From: Vanrija pseudolonga
Taxonomy: Eukaryota; Basidiomycota; Tremellomycetes; Trichosporonales; Trichosporonaceae
NCBI RefSeq assembly: GCF_020906515.1
Contig: NC_085852.1
Coordinates: 806,001 to 870,000 of the forward strand
Reading direction: 5' to 3'
DNA length: 64,000 nt
The notes below the pieces were generated by a model, which was not told the DNA's origin, made no database searches, and worked only from the letters and a program-made list of their open reading frames with translations. Position 1 is the stretch's first letter; every line of letters starts with the position of its first letter. The position numbers and the translations under genes are program-made. Of this stretch, positions 51,507-62,411 are shown piece by piece.

Positions 51507-54500
51507 TATGACTTGTGGAAAAGAGAGTGGGTGGCAAACGGTAAAGTTGACGTTGTTCAGTTGTTGTTGATTAAGGCTGCTGTGTGTGAGACGGCCAGTA
51601 GACTATAAGAGGTGGAGACTGCTTTGTGCAACTGTGGAAGAGTTGGACGAAGAGGAGTAGGAGAGATGTAGTTGAGAAGAGAAGCAGAGATGGAGAAGGG
51701 AAGTAAAGAGTTGAAATGTATGTATCAAAGGGGGGGAGGGGAGGGGGAGGAATGGCAGCGTGGTGGTGGTGTGTGTGGTCGGACTGGCTGGACTCGAGCG
51801 GCGGCGGCGGCGGCGGCGGCGTGGGCGGGTGGGGAGTGATGTGTGGGTGTGCGTGTGGGTGTGAGTGTGTGGGTGGGTGGTCGGACCTGACCTGAACAGA
51901 TTGGACCGACAAACCTGACCTGACGCGCGCCAACATTCCAGGTGTGCTACTGCCGGGCTGCAGCCGGGCTGCAGCCCTTCCTTTTTTCCTGCTGCGGGCC
52001 TGGGTGCGTCGTGCGCACGAGAAGGGCAAGGGGCAGCAAAAATGTGGTTGGGTGGCGGATGGGCCGCCAGGAGTCAATGTCCCGTTCGTGTCTGGTGTGT
52101 TTCCCGGCAGCGGGCGGGTGGATTGGGTGGGTAGCAAGCCCAGCCCAAGCCAGCCAACAAAGCCAGGCGGCGGCAGGCGGGCGAACGGGCGGGTGTCACT
52201 CTTTACCTCGTCGCAGTTTGTGTCCTGACCTTTGGTGTGTCGCGGCGCAAAGGAACAGAGGAGCAGCGCGCTTCAAAGGCCAAAGGCCTGTGCCGTGTGT
52301 CCCCGGCAACCAGCGCCAGCCTCGCTGCTTTCGTTTCAGCTATGCTGAATTTGCCCTAGCGCCGCACGCCGCCGCGCCGCCGCGCGCGAGCGCCCGTGCG
52401 AGCGAGCGAGCAAGCAACCAAGGGGGGCGAGGAGGCAAACACCAGCACTGTCAACAATCCACAAGCCCGGCCAGCCGGCGAGCAGACTGCCGAAAGAGAG
52501 AGCCCCCTTGAGGCAACCGCTGTCGCCATTGCATTCGCCTTGGTCTGGAGCGTTGCTTGAATCTGACAGATGCCTCGTCGCAGTTCCCTCGCATGCTTGC
52601 CTGGCCACGAGACCAGGAGAGTACTAAGCCATTCCATCACGATTGCATAAACATATTTCGTTTTCTTGCCGCGCGTCCTTAGTCCGTCGTGTCCCGACTA
52701 ATTTCTTGGCTGGGTGGCAAAAAGACGACCGCCCAGAAAAGAAAACAGGCAGCGGTGGGCAGGGGCGCCGAGGGTCAGGGGTTTGCCGCTGGGAGGGGAG
52801 GGGGGGGGGCGACAGGGGCCCGGGTTGAGCAAGGTGGCGTGACTCCTTTGATTGTACTTTGCAGCGCCAGTGGTGTCGCCGCCAAGTGGCCCATTTCAGG
52901 GTTTTCGGGGCCGCCGCGCGCAGCTTGAATCCCAATCATCTCATCACCTGCCTGGCTGCCTGGCCTGCTGTTCCGTGCCTTTTGAGCGCGAGCGAGGCGC
53001 GTGACCGTCAGGGAAAATACCACCAACGAGATAGTCGGTGTGTCGCGGTGCCGTTGCCATTTTGACGGACGCGCGTGACAACACACCACAACATTCGATA
53101 GAGGGCGAGCGCAAGAGAGAGAGAGCGAGCCTCAGCCCTCACTCAGCCACCACCCAGCCAGTAGACGCAAAGAACAATAAAGCCATCGGAGCCACCTTCC
53201 TCGGCCGTTGTCCGAAGAGAAAAAAAAACTTCGCTTGGCTTAGCTCGACGCGTGCACTCGCACGCGTCGATTGATTGCCCTTTGGGAACGCTTCGACGAC
53301 GCGCGCATGATTCCCAAACGGGGGGGCGCGTGTCGTTGGAATGGGCGATACGGCGTTCGCTGTCCGAGAGGGCCAGCCAGCATCAGCAGAAGCAATGACG
53401 ACTGAACTGATTCGCTTCTGACCCTGCCGGTCAACACCCCCTCCCCTCCTCCCCTCTGTGCGCCTCCACCTGCCCAACCCCTGGCACCTGGCACGCTGGC
53501 CGCCGCTCGGGCACACGCCAGGCTTCACATCTCGGCTGCTCTGGACAATGGCTGTGGGCAGGCAGCAGTAGCAGCGTCAGGCTGCAGCCACAGCCACCCA
53601 CACACACACGATCGCGATCAACCGAGGCGGCGCGAGGCGTGCCCATGTGAACACACATGTGCGCTCTGCAAGGTGGCACGCAGACACCACTGTTTCAGCG
53701 CCAGCGGGCCTGTTTCAATGACACCTTTGAGTGCACCATTTGACCTAGTCTGACGTCGACGACGCGAAGGGCAGGCAGCATTCATGTGTGACGCCCGTTT
53801 CAAGCGAACACCTTGCTTGTCCTGGTCGTCGTCCTTGGCCCCGTATCTGGCGTGGCCCATCTCTCCCCATGCTGTGTAGACCAGCACCGACCTGTGCGCC
53901 AGTGCGCGCCTAGCCGTGACGACCTGTGCGCGTTCGTTGTCGACATTGTCCTTTTTCCTGACCTCCTTCTATACTAGTGTCGTCGCGATCTGTGACCGCT
54001 TGGTTGTGCTCGTGCAGACGAAGACTTCCCGACTTGGCGAGCTGCCAGTTGCCAGCTGCCCGCCCAGCATGCTACCCAGTTGCCCAACCTGCAGCGAGCG
54101 GCATCTGGCCTTGCCCCATTCCCTGCGCTGGCGTCGTCTGTGACATCCCATCTGGCGCACACGACGACGCCCAGACCGCCGCTACCCGCTGAATTGAAAC
54201 ACGAACCCACCCAACGGCCAGCGGCCCCCTCATGTTGCCGACCATCCTTGATCCTCCTCCGCCTCCTCCTCCAGTCACATTCACATCACATGCCGCATAA
54301 GCCTCGGCTCGTCTCAGTTATTCACCCCCCGGACAGAGAACATTCGTACTGCGGCCATGGGTAAGGACAACCCCACACCAATGCAACTGTCATTCGGCCC
54401 GACAGAAAACCTTAGGCATCCCGGCTGCCCGACTAGTCTCGGGGAAGAAATCCCTGGCTGGTTGGGGAGCGGCTTGCAGGGCGCAGAGCAAGGTTCCATC

Positions 54501-54814
54501 CCGAAACGGGCAGTGCACCGCCGTCAGCGCCTCCGACACGCCACAGATCGCGAGTACTGGACAAACGGAGCGGAGCACGTCGCGTCGCGCGACCGTGGAG
54601 CGGAATGGGGAGCACATGGGCCTGGAACGCGTTTGGCACTCACGCTTACCCTCACTGACGCGGACCTCTGACGCGATATCCAGGTAACGACGCGACTCTG
54701 TGTCAAATTGCCACTGCTGTGCATGCGGGTACAACTGTCACCACTCCCCTTGACAGTTACAGGATGATCTCAAATACAAGTACACACCAGCCAGTCGCGC
54801 CCTGTTGACCCTGT
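51507..54814. other. 3.3-kb gene-free region upstream of the Ala/Glu-rich gene
   Basis: The longest stretch without a supported gene. It holds a GCG trinucleotide repeat (51798-51821), GTGTGGGTGTG sequence to about 51885, a C(G)n-rich GCGAGCGAGCGAG near 52395, AAAGAGAGAGAG near 53110, and GGCAGGCAGCAGTAGCAG near 53555. Reading frames are low complexity and none shows a recognisable domain or a run of good splice sites. Confidence 0.5.
51798..51821. repeat. GCG trinucleotide repeat
   Basis: About eight GCG units, about 300 bp upstream of the Ala/Glu-rich gene start, probably in its promoter or 5' UTR. Confidence 0.85.
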
Positions 54815-55935
54815 TTACTGCTTCTGCTCGGCAACCTGGGTGAGGAGGCCCTTTCCTTGGAGGAATGACGCAATGTTGTCGAGGACAAGGAGCTCCATCT
54901 TGCGCTGCGTGTCCTTGGTCTCGGTGCCCATGTGGGGGAGGACAGTGATCTTGTCGTTGGACAGGAGCTTGGGGTTGACGTTGGGCTCGTCGGGGAAGAC
55001 GTCGAGGCCGGCCGAGAAGAGGTGGCCGCTCTCGAGGGCCTCGAGGAGGGCCTCCTCGTCGACCACACCACCACGGGCAGTGTTGACCAGGATCGAGCCC
55101 TTCTTCATCTGGGCAAACTGCTCCTTGCCAAACGAGTTCTTGGTCTTCTCGTTGAGGGGGAGGTTGAGCGAGACGACGTCCGACTGGCGGAGGAGCTCCT
55201 CAGCGCTCGAGACGTACGTGCAAGGGAAGTCGGGCTTGGGGGAGATCTCCTTGCGGTTGTAGTAGATGACCTTCATGTCGAAGGCGATCAGGCGCTTGGC
55301 GAGGGCAGAGCCGATGCCGCCCATGCCGATGATGCCGACAGTCTTTCCATCGGGGTCAAGGGCGGGGACGAGGCCAGCCTTCCACTTGCCCTCGCGAACG
55401 TTGACCTCGGCGCGCCAGAACTGGCGGAGAGCCGAGATGGTAAGGAAGGCAGCGACGGTGGCGGTGGCCGAGTCGACAGCCTTGGGGGTGTGGCTGACGA
55501 GGATGCCACGGGCAGTGGCGGCAGCGACGTCAATCTGGTCGTAGCCGGCACCGTTGTGGGCAATGAGCTTGACGCTCTCGGGGAGCTTGTCGATGAACTC
55601 CTTGTCGAAGAAGCCAATAGCGTCTGGGGGTCGAGGTGAGCGCTGTTCCCACGGCAGGCATACCACAGCGCTACTCACTGGCCGAGTCGTTGTGACGGTA
55701 GATGGCGGTGATGCCAGCGTACTTGGTCTTGAGGTCCTCGAAGAAGGCCTCACGCGAGGGCGACGAGAGCTCGACAATCTCGGCAAGGGGGCCGATAATC
55801 TTCTTGGCGTCCTCCTTGGTCCAGATGAGACCGAGCTGGGGGTTGGCTGAGACACGACGTCAGCGGAGGCGTGTGGCGAGGACGGCCATGAGGCATCCAA
55901 CACTTACCGGCGATGAGGACCCTGGGAGCAGACAT
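54815..55935 (-). CDS. D-isomer 2-hydroxyacid dehydrogenase, glyoxylate/hydroxypyruvate reductase-like
   Basis: NAD(P)H-dependent reduction of glyoxylate or hydroxypyruvate. The ATG at 55933-55935 gives MSAPRVLIA; a second exon holds NPQLGLIWTKEDAKKIIGP and FEDLKTKYAGITAIYRHNDS; the main exon runs from about 55625 to 54815. Seen motifs: IAHNGAGYDQIDVAAATARG, the Rossmann fingerprint TVGIIGMGGIGSALAKRL, catalytic Arg in ILVNTARGGVVDEEALLEAL, Glu in AGLDVFPDEPNVNPKL, and His in ITVLPHMGTETKDTQ. The segment after beta-2 reads IYYNRKEISPK; the Asn-Arg-Lys pattern is compatible with NADPH use. About 340 residues. Family assignment is sure; substrate (glyoxylate as in yeast Gor1, or another 2-ketoacid) is inferred. 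Confidence 0.9.
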
Positions 55936-57013
55936 TTTGATCTAGTTTTCTCAAGAGCTTGTAGCTGGTGGAAGTGGGAAGAGATGGAACGTTGTTCTTG
56001 AGCACTGCCGTTGATGTAGTCTCCCCAATGCTAGGCTGCGAGGTCATTGACCGCCGACTGCCGTCCTCTGCGTCCCTCTACCAAACGGTCCGGAAGTTGG
56101 CACTACCCTTGATTCCGGTCCGGGCATCCGGACCCAAGAAAGAAAGAAAGTGGAGGGGCCGGACAAATGACACGGTTAATCACGTGAGTAGGTACACGTG
56201 GGAATGGCGTGGGTTGACGTCAGGACAGTAGTAACCTCGGAAAGTGGGCTTCAAGGCATTTGGCCATGGGGTGCGAGCCATCCTCTCCAACGTCCCATGT
56301 GGTATTTCCACAACACTTTTGATAAAGCTGCAGTGGAAATATATTAGTAACCGAGATGGCGACATGGGGGCAGCATTACTGAGAGCCAAGCGAACGGACG
56401 TGGCAGCAGTACAGGTTATTGGAAGAAGGAGGGCAGTGGACGGATCAACGGTGGACGGGGCCCTCAAGCCCCTGCCACGAGTGCACGTCATGACAGTAGA
56501 CAAAGACGTCGGCTTATTAATCGTCAAAGCTAGCCAAGTCCATCAGGCAGAGCTGTAGCGTTCCGAGTAGTAACCGGCTGGCAACGTTGTTGTCGGAGTC
56601 GCGCCGCCGCCGACTGCTGTCTCTGTCTCGGCCGCGGGGACGCGAAATACTCTGATGTCGGAACGCGGAACCCAGCCGCCAGCCTGAAGCTCGCCTGCCG
56701 GCTACTATGCACAACAAAACACTGCAGCAAACTCCCCCGTGCAGCGCACCCACCCTATTCGCGCTAATCTGAGCGCTTTTCCGGCTGAGTAATCGCCTTT
56801 ATCAACGGTATTTCGAACACTGACGACGACGGGTACCCGAGCACGACGGCGCCACAAGCTCTCGGGCAGCTGACCGAGGTCATGACCGAGGGGTTCCACA
56901 CTCTCAACCACTTTGTGCCCACATCAATCTCACGACAACACTGTTATCTTTGCTCATCTACCCCACCTAACCAGGACACGCAGCGCACTCCCCCAACTTG
57001 CTATCAATCAACA
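55936..57013. other. Divergent intergenic region, reductase / Zn2Cys6 factor
   Basis: About 1.1 kb with TCACGTGA at 56180-56187 and a second CACGTG at 56195-56200. A moderately AT-rich patch is at 56300-56350. Frames of about 100-115 codons at 56180-56560 on both strands lack recognisable features. Confidence 0.55.
56180..56187. promoter_or_regulatory. TCACGTGA palindrome upstream of the reductase gene
   Basis: Perfect octamer about 245 bp upstream of the reductase ATG, with another CACGTG 15 bp away: a two-site E-box cluster. Confidence 0.5.
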
Positions 57014-59967
57014 ATGCCGCCAGCTGCATCAACTTCGGCGGCCGCAAAGGCTTCAGGGGCAGCGGCGTCGGGCCAGGTGAAGGCGACCTCCACCTCGACC
57101 GACCCAACCGCCCCACCCCGTCCTCCGCGCAAGCTCAACCGTTCCGCAAACCAGCTACACCGCAACCAGGCATGTCTGCCATGCCGGCGACGCCGTATCA
57201 AGTGCGACGCCGGCCGACCGCACTGCGCGTCGTGCGTGCGTTCGTTCCGCTTCCTGGCACGCACGCAGCCCGATCCCGAACGCGATTCGCAGGGCATCCA
57301 GTGCGAGTACGAGGACAACGACGACGCCGAGGGAGATGAGACCGCGTCAACAAGTAACGAGGACCAGAGGGAGGCCGTCCGCAAGCTCGAAGCGCGCATC
57401 GGTGAGCCAAGCCTTGTGTCGTCAGCTCCTAACCTATCACAGCCGAGCTTCAGACAACTCTCGCACAAATGACTACCCCTGGAGAGGAGCCATCCAGGGG
57501 CGTTGACGAGATGAGCTGGACGAGCTCGAACCCATCGCAGCAACTGCCGTCGACGTCGACACTGGATATCCCGCGCACGAACGGGGTGCCCGACTTTCTG
57601 GACGTCAACGGCATGGCCGACGAACCGGCGCCGACGTACGTGTCTGGCCTGACCGGCATCCCGGGCGTGGCACAGCTCCCCCTCCCATCGCGGTACAACG
57701 GCCCGGCGAATGAAACTCCTGACCCCCATGCCATGCTCGTCGACCTTGGCTTCAGCGGGTTCGTGTCCCACCCGCCCGACGTGCAGCCCAACGCCACCAC
57801 TGTCTCAACCGTCATCGACGATGACGCCGGCAAGGTCGGAGGTGCCTTCCTTGACATCATCTGGCCCGGATGGCCGCCCCGTCTCCCGACGCCAGCCATG
57901 CTGGAGCACCTGTGAGTGTGTAATGCCTGGCCTCCCACTAACAACCACCAGGGTCAACACCTTCTTCACCATGGTCCCGTCCATCTCGCGTATCCTCCAC
58001 CGCAAGTCATTCATGGCGCGGCTGGCGCTGCCCCCGACGCATGCCAATTTCCCTCACACGGCATTGCTGCATGCTATCTGCGCCGTTACCGCTCGCTACT
58101 CGGCAGCAGTGTACACCATCTCGGTCGACGAGTCGATGCGGCAGACCAACGACCGCCTCCACGGTCGCTACAAGCGCCCATCCGGGACAAGTGCCGACGA
58201 TGAAGCAGCTGCCCAGGCATGCTTTGGTGAGCGCCATGCCGCGTTTGCTGTCCTGGAGCTACGGCCATCAGAATCGACGGGGCGCAAGATGCTGGAGCTC
58301 TGCCAGGCCCAGACGATCTTGATCGTGTTCTACCAGCAGCATGGTGAGTATACTCCTCGGTGCTCGGCACTGACGCCACAGCCAAGTGGATCGACGGCTG
58401 GGCCATGACTGGGCGGGCGACGCGATTCTGCGTCCCTCTTGGCCTCCTCGCAGACACAAAGGTCAAGGGCCCTATCCGCAATGCCATCATCCCGCCGCAT
58501 ACAGAGGACTGGGATCGTGAGGAGCGTCGCATTCTCATGGCCTACATCTTCTGCCAGGACTTCATGTGCTCGGCAACCTCTGGGTGGCCCAACGCGCTCG
58601 CACTGGATGAGGTCGTGAGTGCTATGATACTACTCACTGCTAACGCCATAGATGTCTCGCTTGCCCGCGGGCCGCGAAGACTACGAGCGTGGATCCGACG
58701 TCCCCGAGAACCCGCAGACATGGCACTCGGCTGACTTGTACACGACTCACCCCGTCGAGGACCCATTCGTCATCTTCGCCAAAGGCCTCCATCTGTTGGG
58801 ACAGATTATCAAGTTCCGCCGCAAGTCCCAGGCGCTTCCTGACGTCTCCAAAGCGTATAACACACCTTTGTTCAAGAAGCTGGACAACGACGTGACAGCG
58901 TTCCGGTTCTCGTTCCCCGCCAGTCTGCGTGACCCACTTCGCACCTCTGGAAATGCCAAGGGCATTGACGCGGACTTGGTCGTGAGTGGTTAACCAATAC
59001 CGTATGTTGCAGTCGCTGATATTGCCCAGAGCGCTCATCTCATCCCGCACATTGCCGCCATCAACCTGCACGAGCCGTTTGCCGACGTCACCAACCCCCA
59101 GGACCCTGCGGCCAACCGCATCCTTGGCGAAGCGCGGGCCTGCCTGAGCTTGGTATACCTCCTTGCCAGCACGGCTCTCGACTTCTCTTACGTTTTGAGC
59201 CCAGTCAATTCTTGTAAGTGACCTTGAGCGACCAACCTGACGGCCGCTGACCTCCCGCAGTCTATTTCTTCGCTGCATGCCGCACTTTTGTGCTCTTCTA
59301 CCAGCGTGCACTTGAAATCAGGGACCTGCAAGCTGCCAAGCTCCTCCTCACCGAGATTGACGTGTTCCGCATGACCTTCGCCGCCATGGGCAAGAGGTTC
59401 CCGCTCGGCGCACGCCATGGCGGCATGATCGACAAGATGCTGCAAGAATGCCACGCGGAACTTGGCGTCGAACCCGAGGCCGTCCGAGATGATGGGTTAG
59501 CGCTTGGCGCTGTACCGCTCCTCGACGTGGACCAGCAGCAGCAGCACCTGTTCCCGTTTGACCGCTCGGCCGACTTCGACTTGGACGGCAAGCGCCTGAG
59601 TGGCAACAGCCCCGAAAGCCTCGGCACACTGCCGTACGAGCCCACAGGGCGGCCAGAGCTCGTCTTGCACCCGCATCACCCCTTCTCGCTCCTCTTCATG
59701 AACCCTGGGACGACCTTCCGCGAGAAGACCGACGCTGCGCGCGGCCGTGCGACCTCGACCAAGTCGTCGCCGTCGACCCACAGCATCCCCACTCCCGAAC
59801 AGATGTACAGCATGCCTCCGGACCAGATTACGGCGCCGACCTTGTTCCCGCCGTCCGTGTCTGATCCGAGCGCTTTTGGCTGGCTCCAGTTTGTCCCTCC
59901 AACCACGACCCTGTCGACCTCGTCATCTCACACACCCGATGAACTGAGCGTCCCAGGCTCGGTATAA
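57014..59967 (+). CDS. Zn2Cys6 fungal transcription factor with fungal-specific transcription-factor domain
   Basis: About 830 residues over seven or eight exons. The ATG at 57014 gives MPPAASTSAAAKASGAAASG. The binuclear cluster is CLPCRRRRIKCDAGRPHCAS with CVRSF and a final Cys in GIQCEYED. The spacing is CX2CX6CX6CX2CX22C; the last loop is much longer than the usual 6-8. A short coiled coil (REAVRKLEARIAELQTTLAQ) crosses intron 1. The regulatory middle-homology region follows: VNTFFTMVPSISRILHRKSF, LLHAICAVTARYSAAVYTIS, FAVLELRPSESTGRKMLELC and WAMTGRATRFCVPLGLLADT, then RILMAYIFCQDFMCSATSGW. The tail (from about 59500) is Gln/Ser/Thr/Pro-rich and ends DELSVPGSV. Targets are unknown. Not assignable to a named factor by eye. 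Confidence 0.92.
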
Positions 59968-60108
59968 CCGCAAGAGTTTCCATGATTAATATGTATCACG
60001 CGGCACGTGTATCTTGTTGTATTGGGCACGAATCTACTATTCTACAATGCAAAACTTGTATATACAGTGAGATGGGCAAAGCGGTGGATGTCTATTGTTG
60101 ATGGTGGT

Positions 60109-62411
60109 CTATGCAGTCAAGTCTGAGCTGAGCGAGTCGTCACTGCCGATGGACTTGATAGCGGTGCGGGGGACCACGGCGTCGCTCTCTTCCCAGAGGC
60201 TACCCTGCGACCACGTTGACGTGCCGACGACGATGCTCGGCCTCTGGGGTGACTCCCTGGCCGTAGCAGGGCTTGAGATGCCTGGCATCTGGACAGTGAG
60301 GGGAACCTCGTCCTCGCCGTACTGAGGCAGCGAGGGGCTTGGACTCGGCTCGTACGGCTTTGCGGCCGCTGGAACCTCGATGACCTTGCGCTGGACACCA
60401 CTGGAAGTTGACACGTGGGCGTTGCGCGACACGAGGCGTCCGCGCGACGGCATGGGGCGGACGGCACGATACGAGATCACAGACTCGTTGGCAGGTCTTG
60501 CAGGCTGAGGTCCGGGAGCCATCTTGCCGCCGTTAAGGTCAAGGGCGGGGTCGTGATTCGCCATGCCCTCGCGCCACTCGACCATGTCGGTCTCGATGGG
60601 GTCCCAGTTGTTCTTTCCAAACACCCTATGCAGGTTAGCGGACACTCGGGTGACGTAACCTACTTGTCAAGGATGTCACGGCGGGTGTACTTGTAGTTTT
60701 CACAGCGCTCAACGGCCTTGCGGCGAACATCGCGGATGGCCAAGCGCGTAGTCTCGTCGAGATCAGGCCATCTCTGGCTCGGGCCCTCGTACTTTCTGTC
60801 GCAGCGCTTCGTGAAGGCATCGAGCTGAGCGAGGATGCGGCGGCCGCTGTGCCAGAAGGCACGAAGACGATCCGCCTTCTGCTCAGGCGAGACGGTGGCA
60901 GGGATGGTACCGATGAGAGGAACAGCGTCCATGTTTATCGACAGGTCGGGGTTCAGTGCGTGGTAGAAGAGAGGGAAGCAGCTCTGGAGGTCGGGGTACG
61001 TGCGATTCAGTGCCCAGAGTGATCGCTCGTTCAAAGCTGGCTGTGGCACAGTGGCGGTAGAAGGACGGCGGTTAACCACAGCCTTCTTCCTAACACTGGG
61101 GGCTCGGGTCCGCTTGGGCGGGCGGAAGTCATCCTCCTCGTCATCAGTGGGCGGGTTGGAAAGGCTTCCAGGGAAGCTCGCGGTGGGAGACGGAGTCTCC
61201 CCATTCTCGAGGTCGGCATACGAGGTGCGTCCCATCGAACGGATCCGCTCTGATACACGTGTTGCGGCTGCGGAGGTCAGGGGCCAACTTCCTTTCACGG
61301 GCTGGACAAGGCTTACACGGCTCTCCTCGTCCACGCTTCGAAGCAATCTCCTTTGCAGGTCTGCGGTGGGGCACCGGCGACACTTGCTTAGGCTTCCAGC
61401 GTCAGTACCAGTCTCCAGCCACGGACTTGCCTTCTCAGGTGGGCAACTCTCGTCGTCACTGCTGGATCCGTCATCCTCGTCGTACTCCCTCTTGAGTCGT
61501 AGTGGCTGGAACGTGCTGGGGGCAATGGGATACGAGCCGGGAGGGCTAGCAACAAGACGTCCGTAGTAAGGTGGCTGCCTCGGCTGGGTGCTAGTCGAGG
61601 AGCGTCCTTGCGGCTGGATATAGTGCTCGACGGTCGACTGGGGAAGCTCGGTCGTGGCACTAATCTGAGAGTCACTGTGGTTTGACGGAACGGAACCGTA
61701 GCTTTCCGTCTCCGGAGTGAGAGGGTGGCTGTAAACTGAAGCCGATGCCGCCGAGTCGCGCGACCCAGAGCGGGACAGGGGGTACGCCTGCGTGAACTGG
61801 GACTGATGGCCAAACTGAGCCTCCGTCAAGTGCGTGCCGTCCAAGGAGGGAGTGGAAAACAGGGGCGGAGCCGAGTATGCGGACGGGGAGAGCTGGTGAT
61901 GAATGTTTGATTGGAAGGGTGGCATAAGCTCGTGCCCGGCCATGGTGGCGTACTGCGAGAGAGAGCCCCCTGTGGCGGCATTCGGACGAGGAGCGTACCC
62001 TGGCGCTGGGAGGACCGGGTATTCTACAGGGCTCTGGCTGTAGGGGGCATACTGGGATGCGTTTGGGACAGATGGCGACAGGAAGAACTGGTTGAACACA
62101 GGCTCAGTGTAGTGCTGCTGGTAAAGGTGAGGCGCGGGTGAGCCATGGGAGGATGAGGGGTTGTCGTTGGCAAGATAGGCTGCGTTGGAAGGGAGATGGA
62201 GCTCTGGGTGGGGAAGTTGGCGATCGAGAGCCGAGTGGCCTGCCAGGGGCATTGTGATGTGTGAAGCCTGTCGGGGTGTCGAGCTATTGTAGGATATCTC
62301 CTGGTGATGCTGGCGATCAACAGTTGCCATTGGCATTACATGGCCGTGGTGAGGGTTTTGGCGAGAGGTGGAACTATCGTAAGATAGCTGGTTGGGATGG
62401 TGGGACACCAT
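60109..62411 (-). CDS. Large disordered nuclear-type orphan protein
   Basis: About 754 residues in two exons: 62411 to about 60663, then to 60109 after a short intron with CTAAC and a CATAG acceptor joining DILDK to VFGKNNWDPIETDM. The N-terminal 300 residues are His/Gln/Ser/Pro/Tyr-rich (MVSHHPNQLSYDSSTSRQNP), with two similar starts (SYDSSTSRQ and SYNSSTPRQ). The middle has a bipartite NLS-like FRPPKRTRAPSVRKKAVVNR. The only folded-looking part is at about residues 470-620: LNERSLWALNRTYPDLQSCF, LFYHALNPDLSINMDAVPLI, LRAFWHSGRRILAQLDAFTK and DETTRLAIRDVRRKAVERCE. I do not recognise that domain. Composition suggests a transcriptional or RNA regulator. The tail is Ser/Pro-rich. Convergent with the Zn2Cys6 gene (141 bp between stops). 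Confidence 0.82.

Noticed and set aside
56180-56558. Overlapping 104-115 codon frames in the reductase/transcription factor intergenic region
   Set aside because: Both strands open over the same span and neither product resembles a protein family; contains the E-box cluster instead.
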